64,000 bases of DNA from the NCBI GenBank assembly GCA_002371265.1, contig DFGT01000024.1:248001-312000 (forward strand). Direction: 5' to 3'. The position numbers and the translations under genes are program-made. The stretch comes from Bacteroidales bacterium UBA3743 (GTDB taxonomy: Bacteria; Bacteroidota; Bacteroidia; Bacteroidales; Paludibacteraceae). Positions within the stretch are counted from its first letter, which is position 1. The number at the start of each line of letters is the position of its first letter. A model generated the notes under the pieces. It worked only from the letters and a program-made list of their open reading frames with translations. It had not been told where the DNA came from and ran no database searches. Below are positions 17,441-25,017 of this stretch, in pieces.

Positions 17441-18748
17441 TCAGCCTTTGAAATTACGCTTATCATTCACATGCTTAGCCTTACCAGTTGAGCGCTCAAT
17501 AGCTCCTGGAGCTAGAATATGAATATTCGGTTTGATACCCACAAGACTCACGATACGGTCGTAAAGTGGCTTGATATAAGGCATCTGTTTTGCTGGGTTT
17601 GGAGAATAGAATTCCTCACGAAGCTCAACATCCAAATCGAAAGTATCCTCGTTATTCTTACGGTCGACTGTGATGAAATAGTATGGTGTGTATGTAGGGA
17701 ACTCAGTCAAGACAGTCTCAATCTGAGAAGGGAAGACATTTACACCACGAATAATCATCATATCATCTGAACGTCCCAAAATACGGTCCATGCGGACAGC
17801 TGTACGGCCACACTTACATGGCTCATAGATCAAACGAGTCAAATCACGAGTACGGTAGCGAAGAATTGGCATAGCCTCCTTGCACAACGATGTGAAAACC
17901 AACTCTCCGAACTCTCCAGGAGCAACAGGCTCCAAAGTGTCAGGATTGATGATTTCAGGATAGAACATATCCTCCCAAAGGTGCGTGCCATTCTGATATT
18001 CACATTCGCCTCCGACTCCAGGACCAGACATTTCCGTCAAACCATATATGTCAATCGCTTTGATACGAAGTTTTTCCTCCAATTCCTTACGCATACCTTC
18101 AGTCCAAGGCTCAGCTCCGAAGAAGCCGACACGTAGTTTCAACTCGTCAATGCTAACCTTGTCACTTTTCTCGATGCACTCAGCCAAGTGCAAAGCGTAT
18201 GAAGGAGTACAGCATAAAGCCGACGTGCCGAAATCCTTCATCAACATGATCTGCTTCTCTGAGTTTCCTGCAGAGATTGGCAACTGAATAGCTCCGCGCT
18301 TGTTAGCTCCATCATGAGCTCCCAAACCACCAGTGAACAATCCATAACCGTAAGCAACCTGGACAACATCACCCTTACCTACATTTCCAGCCGCCAACAC
18401 ACGAGCCACACCTTCTGACCAATTTGCGATATCATTGTCTGTATATGTATCCACAACCGGTTTTCCCGTCGTACCGGAAGAAGCATGGATACGGCGTACG
18501 TCAGTCATTGGAACAGCCTGCAATCCGAAAGGATATTCATCGCGAAGATCATGCTTTGTCGTGAAAGGCAACTTGCTAATGTCATCTATACTCTTGATAT
18601 CGCTTGGCTTAACACCAAGTTCATCCATTTTTCTCCTATAGAATGGCACCTTCTCGTAACAAGTCTTAACAATCTTAACAAGACGCTCACTCTGTAATTT
18701 GCGCATGTCTTCACGACTCATGCACTCAATTTCCGGATTATGTATCAT
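17441..18748 (-). CDS. paaK: Phenylacetate-CoA ligase
   Basis: A 435-residue ANL-superfamily ligase: aryl-acetate + CoA + ATP to aryl-acetyl-CoA + AMP + PPi. The ATP-binding loop SSGTTGKPVVDTYT (about 95-108), the YGLTEMSGPG motif (about 238) and the hinge GRSDDMMIIRGVN (about 332-344) are all present, and length matches PaaK. It follows iorB by 25 bp. With IOR it could activate external phenylacetate or indoleacetate for reductive carboxylation to aromatic amino acids, or run on intermediates of aromatic amino-acid breakdown. Confidence 0.93.
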   Translation of the reverse strand: MIHNPEIECMSREDMRKLQSERLVKIVKTCYEKVPFYRRKMDELGVKPSDIKSIDDISKLPFTTKHDLRDEYPFGLQAVPMTDVRRIHASSGTTGKPVVDTYTDNDIANWSEGVARVLAAGNVGKGDVVQVAYGYGLFTGGLGAHDGANKRGAIQLPISAGNSEKQIMLMKDFGTSALCCTPSYALHLAECIEKSDKVSIDELKLRVGFFGAEPWTEGMRKELEEKLRIKAIDIYGLTEMSGPGVGGECEYQNGTHLWEDMFYPEIINPDTLEPVAPGEFGELVFTSLCKEAMPILRYRTRDLTRLIYEPCKCGRTAVRMDRILGRSDDMMIIRGVNVFPSQIETVLTEFPTYTPYYFITVDRKNNEDTFDLDVELREEFYSPNPAKQMPYIKPLYDRIVSLVGIKPNIHILAPGAIERSTGKAKHVNDKRNFKG

Positions 18749-18773
18749 TTTTGTTTTATGATGATTTTATTTG

Positions 18774-19349
18774 TTATTTCTTAGACGCTTCCACACCACG
18801 GTCGAAAGCTCTCAAGTTAGCCTCTACAACAGCATCTCCCTTACGAGCGAAAATCACACTGACAGCCTTACGCAACTGTTCCACAGTCAAGATGCCAATA
18901 TAAGGTGCAGCCATTCCCAAAAGCACCATGTTAGCGCTCTTCGCACTCTTCAACTCAGCGGCGATAGCCTCAATGTCAAGCTGAACGTTAGGCAACGTGT
19001 CAAGTTCACTTTTTAAAGCAGCCTCATCTGGATAATTTGGAATGTTGACGAAAGGCTTATTGCTTGTTACAATGATTCCGTCGTGTCTCAAATAAGAGAT
19101 GTAACGGAGAGCTTCCATAGGCTCCATACTGATAATGACATCCGCCTCTCCTGTAGGGATCTGGTCGCTCCAGATAGGGTCTGTCGACAATCTTAGATTA
19201 CTCTGAACGTCACCTCCACGTTGGCTCATTCCGTGAACCTCCGCCTGCTTCAAATAGATGCCAGCCTCAGTAGCAGCTTCTCCTATGATAGTTGCGATAG
19301 AAAGGATTCCCTGACCTCCCACTCCGCAAAGTATAATATCTTTTTTCAT
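18774..19349 (-). CDS. iorB: Indolepyruvate:ferredoxin oxidoreductase beta subunit
   Basis: A 191-residue gamma-type domain of 2-oxoacid:ferredoxin oxidoreductases. The N-terminal GVGGQGILSIATIIGEAA and the later VHGMSQRGGDVQSNLR are the hallmark segments for binding CoA and partner subunits. It follows iorA by 9 bp. Together they convert aryl-pyruvates to aryl-acetyl-CoA, CO2 and reduced ferredoxin, or the reverse. Confidence 0.93.
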   Translation of the reverse strand: MKKDIILCGVGGQGILSIATIIGEAATEAGIYLKQAEVHGMSQRGGDVQSNLRLSTDPIWSDQIPTGEADVIISMEPMEALRYISYLRHDGIIVTSNKPFVNIPNYPDEAALKSELDTLPNVQLDIEAIAAELKSAKSANMVLLGMAAPYIGILTVEQLRKAVSVIFARKGDAVVEANLRAFDRGVEASKK

Positions 19350-19358
19350 TTCTTACTC

Positions 19359-20990
19359 TTATTTATTATTTTGCTTTGCACGTTCACGGGCATGGCGTGC
19401 TGCAACCTGAATACATTCGCGACGAGGAATGATTACACTCACTCCCTTATAATTAATCTCCTCACGTAGGATTTGCGTGATCTCTGGCATATTCTTTGGC
19501 AATGGCACGACCACACGCACATGATCAGGATCTACACCCAAGCCAAGGCAAATAGCCTCATACTTGTTCAATCCAGCGCTATCCTGTCCTCCAGTCATAC
19601 CAGTAGTCAAATTGTCGCTGATGATAATAGTGACGTTGCTGTTGTCGTTGACGGCATCCAACAATCCTGTCATACCGCTATGTGTGAAAGTAGAGTCGCC
19701 AATCACTGCGATAGCTGGCCAAAGTCCTGCATCTGCGGCACCCTTTGCCATTGTGATGCTGGCTCCCATGTCGACACAACTTGCCAATGCCTTGAATGGA
19801 GGCAATGCGCCCAATGTATAGCATCCTATATCACCGAACACACGTGCGTTCTCATATTCCTTAACCACTTCGCCCAATGCTGTATAGACATCACGGTGTC
19901 CACAGCCCTGACACAACTGAGGTGGACGACCTGCCAAATTTTTAGCTGGCTTGAATAGTGGATTGTTCTCTTTTCCTAATCCTAAAGAAACATTATCTGG
20001 ATTCAACTCTCCTGTGCGAGGAAGACGACCTGTCAAACGGCCCTCAACCTTGTATGAAGTGTCGACCAATTTCTTGACCTCTTCCTCTACAACAGGCTGT
20101 CCATCCTCAACAACCAAAATCTCTGAGCAAACCTCAGCCATCTGCTTGATACCCTCAACAGGCATTGGATACTGAGTAAGCTTCATGATCATATAATTGT
20201 CCTCGTTGTCCTTAATGCCATTCAAGGCCTCGCGGACATAGTTGTAACCGATTCCGCAAGCGACGATACCGATCCATTTTCCCTTATCACTATTATTAAT
20301 AGTAATAATGTCGTTTGTTGAAGACTCACAACTTGCCTTCATCATATCGTTCTGCTTGTCGATCAAATCCAAATAGTTGCGACGAGCATTGCCAGGCAAA
20401 AGCACCCAGTGAGCATTGTCTGTAGCAGGATTCAATTTGTTTTGGTCGGCAGCCTTCTTAACTTCTACAGCTGCGCGGCTATGTGCCAAACGAGTAACAA
20501 CACGAAGCAACACAGGCTCCTTAAGTCTTTCTGAAAGTTCGAAAGCACTGCTCATCATGTCGTAAGCCTCCTGCTGGTTACTTGGCTCGAAAATAGGAAT
20601 CATGGCAAATTTACCATAGAAACGGCTATCTTGCTCATTTTGGCTCGAGTGCATCGACGGATCGTCAGCCGCAAGAACGACCACACCTCCATTGACACCA
20701 GTAATAGCACTGTTCACAAAAGCATCAGCACATACGTTCATTCCTACATGTTTCATGCATACCAACGCTCTCTTGCCACAATAGCTCATTCCCAACGCCG
20801 CCTCCATTGCAGTCTTCTCATTAGTACACCAACGGCTACGAACGCCTCGCTCTATAGCCTCCTTATTAGTTTGGATGAACTCCGTGATTTCAGTGGATGG
20901 AGTACCAGGATAAGCATAAACGCCACTTAACCCAGCATGTATCGCGCCCAACGCAATTGCTTCATCACCAAGTAAAAGTCTTTTTTCCAT
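19359..20990 (-). CDS. iorA: Indolepyruvate:ferredoxin oxidoreductase alpha subunit, short form
   Basis: A 543-residue subunit with the pyrimidine-binding domain first (YPGTPSTEITE, about 27-37; NEKTAMEAALG) and the thiamine-diphosphate domain after it (CQGCGHRDVYTALG near 352 and GDSTF...DNSN near 425-445). It ends soon after IPRRECIQVAARHARE. The C-terminal 2x[4Fe-4S] ferredoxin domain found in archaeal IorA is missing, so electrons must leave through another route or an external ferredoxin. ATG start at 20990. First gene of the aryl-pyruvate cluster. Confidence 0.92.
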   Translation of the reverse strand: MEKRLLLGDEAIALGAIHAGLSGVYAYPGTPSTEITEFIQTNKEAIERGVRSRWCTNEKTAMEAALGMSYCGKRALVCMKHVGMNVCADAFVNSAITGVNGGVVVLAADDPSMHSSQNEQDSRFYGKFAMIPIFEPSNQQEAYDMMSSAFELSERLKEPVLLRVVTRLAHSRAAVEVKKAADQNKLNPATDNAHWVLLPGNARRNYLDLIDKQNDMMKASCESSTNDIITINNSDKGKWIGIVACGIGYNYVREALNGIKDNEDNYMIMKLTQYPMPVEGIKQMAEVCSEILVVEDGQPVVEEEVKKLVDTSYKVEGRLTGRLPRTGELNPDNVSLGLGKENNPLFKPAKNLAGRPPQLCQGCGHRDVYTALGEVVKEYENARVFGDIGCYTLGALPPFKALASCVDMGASITMAKGAADAGLWPAIAVIGDSTFTHSGMTGLLDAVNDNSNVTIIISDNLTTGMTGGQDSAGLNKYEAICLGLGVDPDHVRVVVPLPKNMPEITQILREEINYKGVSVIIPRRECIQVAARHARERAKQNNK

Positions 20991-21047
20991 TACTGATTTA
21001 TATCTTTTTATTAATTTTCATTAACCAAGTTTTCCTATTTTAAAACA

Positions 21048-21055
21048 CAAAGATA
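21048..21055 (-). promoter_or_regulatory. Possible -7 element of iorA
   Basis: Minus-strand TATCTTTG about 58 bp before the iorA ATG; no clear TTTG at the usual spacing upstream. The 20991-21390 gap is a divergent promoter region without genes. Confidence 0.45.
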
Positions 21056-21217
21056 ATCATTTATTTACTATTTTCACTAAATAGCGTCCCATTAATTTTT
21101 TCGCAGTCGATTTCATGGCATCCAAATCACGCTTCAAATCTGATTCTCCGCACACTGGAATTCTGAATTTTCTGACAAAAATAAAAACAAAACCGACAAT
21201 TTTCAAATCAAAATTTC

Positions 21218-21225
21218 TATCTTTG
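21218..21225 (+). promoter_or_regulatory. Possible -7 element of the T9SS cargo gene
   Basis: TATCTTTG matches TAnnTTTG; no good -33 TTTG. If used, the leader is about 160 nt long, unusually long for this window. Confidence 0.45.
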
Positions 21226-21390
21226 CAAATAGATTTTGTGAAACCTGTTGAGAAGCTTTGATATCACCTTATTAATGATAAAGAAACCTCTGGAAAACAG
21301 CCACAAACATCAAAATAGCGAAAAAGTCTGCTGACATGCGACATTTAAACTTAAAACATATTCTAATAATACATTATTATGCGAATTAAC

Positions 21391-24300
21391 ATGAAAAAAA
21401 TTACTACATCATTATTAATGATGGTTTTAGCTCTACCGTCTACCCTTTCGGCGTTGGAACTTGACAAGGATGGGTATTATCTGATTCACAATGCGGATGA
21501 ATTGGTGCAATACAGAGAAGCCAGCGAAAAGAAATCTGGAATAAATGGCCGACTTGCCGCAGATATTGACCTTAGCTCAGTGTGTGGTATCATCAACGGA
21601 GACACAATCAATTGGGAACCCATAAATTTCCCCAAAAGTTCATTCGACGGTGCAAACCACACAATCTCTAACTTTTACTACAACGCTCCAGATTCCAGCA
21701 ATGTAGGATTCTTCAAAGAAATAAAACAAGTGAGCAACTTGATCCTAAAGAATGCCTATGTAAAAGGAAACAAAAACGTCATTGGATTTGCTAAAGCGAA
21801 AAAAATTAACAACTGCCATTTCGAAGGAATTGTTGAGGGAGGTGATAACATAAGCGTCATGACATGCGACACCCTAACCAACAGTAGCAATTATGGATGC
21901 TGTTTTGGCAACGAAAATGTTTTCGGAATGATTGCCAACAAATATGTTGAAAATTGCTACAATAGAGGCGACATATACGGAACTAAGAAAACCGCTGCAT
22001 TTAGAAGTGAATATCTAGGAGATCAACGTAATCTTTATAATGTCGGAAAAATAAGATCTGACATAGAAGAAGATGGTATATCAAACAGCAGCAGTATCTC
22101 ATATTGTTATGTGTTAGATACATTCTCTACTTCTTTCGATAGAAATAAAAACAAAAGTGAAAGTTTTTACATTTTCCCTTTATCAAAATTTAATGATGGT
22201 AGCGTGGCTGATTCCCTCAACAAATATGTGACCGTTCATCCGAAATCAGACAACAATTGTCAACTTCTATCATGGGGTCAGGGTAAAGACGGATTTCCTC
22301 ATTTCGAACATGTTGACTTACAGCCAACTGAAAATCACGTGGTAGAATTCACAGGTGCATACAAAGGTTTTGAAAGAATACAGAATGGATCTATCACACT
22401 ACCAAAATCAACAGATCCTATGTATGAGTATGATTTTGAGACTTTTGATGGCACAGAATTAGATAAAGACACTATCATTGACGTTTATTATTCTTTTAAC
22501 ACAACGTTGCAAAAAGATACTGACGGATTCTACCTTATCAAGGATGCCCAAGACCTAATCACATATAGGGAGTTTGTGAATAAAGATTTGCCAATGGATG
22601 GTAGACTTGCTGCCGACATCGACCTCAGCACTGTTTGCGGTGAAAAGAAAGGCAGTTGGACTCCAATCTATGCTGGTCGTCAAATTTTTGACGGTGCCGG
22701 ACATACAATCTCAAATCTATATATATCAACATATGGAGATCATAGTCCATTTGGGATTGCTCTATTTGCCGAAATTGAAGTTATCAAAAACACAACTTTG
22801 AAAAACGCATACGTAAAAGTGTCAGATTATTATAGCACATCCCCAGCGGCTGGAATCGCAGCATATTGTACTCTAATGTACAATTGTCATTTTGAGGGTA
22901 TAGTCATAGGACAAGACGAAGCAAGTGCATTAACCTCATACTGTCATGAAATTGTGAATTGTAGCAATTATGGTTTTTGCATGACAGAGAACTCATATTA
23001 TTCAGACTGTAATTGTGATAAAAATGCATCAGCATGGAATGCACATCAAGTAATAAATTGCTATAACCGTGGAAAAATCATCTCAAATGGTATTTCTTCA
23101 GTCTGCAATTTTGGATCATCATCTATCAGTTCAGCCAATTTTTATAATGCAGGAATACTAAAAGACACAATCAGTGTACTTATGAGCAAAGAAAGTTCAA
23201 CAGGCAGAAATTCCGTGGAAAGCTGTTACAATCTGAAAAGAAAAGGAGACATCTACAAAGACTCGATAGCTACAAATTTGGATTTATCTTCATTCACAAG
23301 TGGAGCAGTAACCGACTCTCTAAACGACTATGTATCTCAAAATAAATACGAATTGAATTTTTTTGAGGATAGAAATTCGAGAGACATAGAAGATATGCCT
23401 AAAATTGAATTACTCTCATGGGTACAAGGTGAAGATGGTTTTCCTCGTTTCAAAAATGTAGATCTCAAGCCTACAAATGTCTACATAATAAATTTCGTCG
23501 GTGCATACAACGCAAAAGTAATTTCTTTTGACGGAATTGTAGAACTGCCAAAGCCTGACATTGAAGGCATTGATTATGTAATGGAGAATAGTTTTGACGG
23601 TAAAAATATCACATCAGACACCATTGTCAGAGTATCTGCCGTAACAAACGACTCTTTTAAACTTGCCAAAGACGCTGACGGGTTCTACCTTATCAACAAT
23701 AAGAATGACCTTCTTTACTTCAGTGCAGCAGTCAATAACGGTGCGACAAAACTTAACGCCCGTATGACCAACGACATTGATTTGGAATACGAATTGGATG
23801 ATTTTAACAATTGGAACCCTATCGGCTCGTACTCTACTCATTCCACTCATCACGGCATGGATGAGGTTTTCTCAGACACGGCATCTTACGAAGGAATCTT
23901 TGATGGTGCAGGACATACAATCAGCAATTTATATATAAGCTCAAATCAATGTAACTATAAAAATGCAGTGTTGTTCCTTTCTATAAAGAACGCCACTGTA
24001 AAAAATCTGGTATTGAAGAATTCATATCTCGGTTCTGAAAAAGAGACCGCTTTAATCGGACATGCTGAGAACTCAACCATCGTCAACTGCGGAACTGAGG
24101 CTAATTTTATAGCTATAACCAATAGTGATATCGCAGCAATATGTGGTTCTGCATGGAATTGCAAAATTGAAAACTGCTACAATATCGGAAATATCATGGA
24201 TGATAGAAGAGAATACCCTAATTATGCATTTGTCGGAGGTGTCAAAGGAGCAAAAGAAAACCCTACAATTGTGCAGAACGGATATTCTATCATGACCTCT

Positions 24301-24792
24301 AACAACACCAAAGAAGAATACCCAATCCTATTCTGCAGCGAGGACATCGTAAACATATCACACTGCTACGTGGATATAGACTCGTCGCCAGCAGTTGTGG
24401 TTAAGGCTCCTGTAATTGGAATTTCCGACGACGAGCTAAAATCTGAAAAATTCGTAAACAAATTGAACCAATGGGTCGACTCTATGAATGCCGCTCAGTC
24501 TGAAATCGTCTACTACAAATGGGAAATAGATTCGAATGATGGTTATCCTAAATTTAAGAAGGGTGATGTGACTGATGCCAACGACAAGATTCAGTCAACA
24601 CAAAATGAATTGACAATCTATGCTGTCGGAAAAGATTTGTATATCCAATCTTCTGAGAAAGGACATGCCACAATCTTCGACATAAGTGGAAAGTCTATAG
24701 GAAGCATCATCTATGACGAAGGATTGACTACCGTTTCAGGATTATCTAGTGGCGTTTACTTGATTGGCGGCACAAAAATAATCATCAAATAA
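21391..24792 (+). CDS. Large secreted protein with GLUG-like repeats and T9SS-type C-terminus
   Basis: An 1133-residue secreted protein. The start MKKITTSLL at 21391 gives a clean signal peptide ending near TLSA; a start four codons earlier is also open. Three long repeats each carry R-A-DIDL, a Trp-x-Pro-Ile segment and then FDGAGHTISNLYIS, the GLUG-like beta-helix signature (near 80, 440 and 835). Each ends with an SW-QG-DGFP-F element. The last 60 residues (IYAVGKDLYIQS, FDISGK, LSSGVYLI) look like a type IX secretion C-terminal sorting domain. Likely a surface or exported adhesin-like protein; no enzymatic motif seen. A terminator follows. Confidence 0.8.
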   Translation: MKKITTSLLMMVLALPSTLSALELDKDGYYLIHNADELVQYREASEKKSGINGRLAADIDLSSVCGIINGDTINWEPINFPKSSFDGANHTISNFYYNAPDSSNVGFFKEIKQVSNLILKNAYVKGNKNVIGFAKAKKINNCHFEGIVEGGDNISVMTCDTLTNSSNYGCCFGNENVFGMIANKYVENCYNRGDIYGTKKTAAFRSEYLGDQRNLYNVGKIRSDIEEDGISNSSSISYCYVLDTFSTSFDRNKNKSESFYIFPLSKFNDGSVADSLNKYVTVHPKSDNNCQLLSWGQGKDGFPHFEHVDLQPTENHVVEFTGAYKGFERIQNGSITLPKSTDPMYEYDFETFDGTELDKDTIIDVYYSFNTTLQKDTDGFYLIKDAQDLITYREFVNKDLPMDGRLAADIDLSTVCGEKKGSWTPIYAGRQIFDGAGHTISNLYISTYGDHSPFGIALFAEIEVIKNTTLKNAYVKVSDYYSTSPAAGIAAYCTLMYNCHFEGIVIGQDEASALTSYCHEIVNCSNYGFCMTENSYYSDCNCDKNASAWNAHQVINCYNRGKIISNGISSVCNFGSSSISSANFYNAGILKDTISVLMSKESSTGRNSVESCYNLKRKGDIYKDSIATNLDLSSFTSGAVTDSLNDYVSQNKYELNFFEDRNSRDIEDMPKIELLSWVQGEDGFPRFKNVDLKPTNVYIINFVGAYNAKVISFDGIVELPKPDIEGIDYVMENSFDGKNITSDTIVRVSAVTNDSFKLAKDADGFYLINNKNDLLYFSAAVNNGATKLNARMTNDIDLEYELDDFNNWNPIGSYSTHSTHHGMDEVFSDTASYEGIFDGAGHTISNLYISSNQCNYKNAVLFLSIKNATVKNLVLKNSYLGSEKETALIGHAENSTIVNCGTEANFIAITNSDIAAICGSAWNCKIENCYNIGNIMDDRREYPNYAFVGGVKGAKENPTIVQNGYSIMTSNNTKEEYPILFCSEDIVNISHCYVDIDSSPAVVVKAPVIGISDDELKSEKFVNKLNQWVDSMNAAQSEIVYYKWEIDSNDGYPKFKKGDVTDANDKIQSTQNELTIYAVGKDLYIQSSEKGHATIFDISGKSIGSIIYDEGLTTVSGLSSGVYLIGGTKIIIK

Positions 24793-24839
24793 AACGTCCT
24801 ATTGACAAACATATTTTCTTATTTAGATAAATCAATGAA

Positions 24840-24870
24840 GGGATGAGCGGTCTGCTCATCCCTTTTTTTA
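24840..24870 (+). terminator. Rho-independent terminator of the secreted-protein gene
   Basis: GGGATGAGC pairs with GCTCATCCC around GGTCT, followed by seven T. Confidence 0.9.
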
Positions 24871-24988
24871 CGAACTTAAAGAACACACTAATTGTCAGAA
24901 AAATCTAAATTCGAATAAATCCCCAACGTCTACACTATTTAACACATATTTATTCCATTATAAGAAAGCACTATAAACTAAAATTTAT

Positions 24989-24996
24989 TATTTTTG
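24989..24996 (+). promoter_or_regulatory. Possible -7 element of the AsmA operon
   Basis: TATTTTTG 22 bp before the ATG at 25018. No TTTG at 19-20 bp upstream. Confidence 0.45.
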
Positions 24997-25017
24997 CATT
25001 GATAAAAATCAAAAGCA

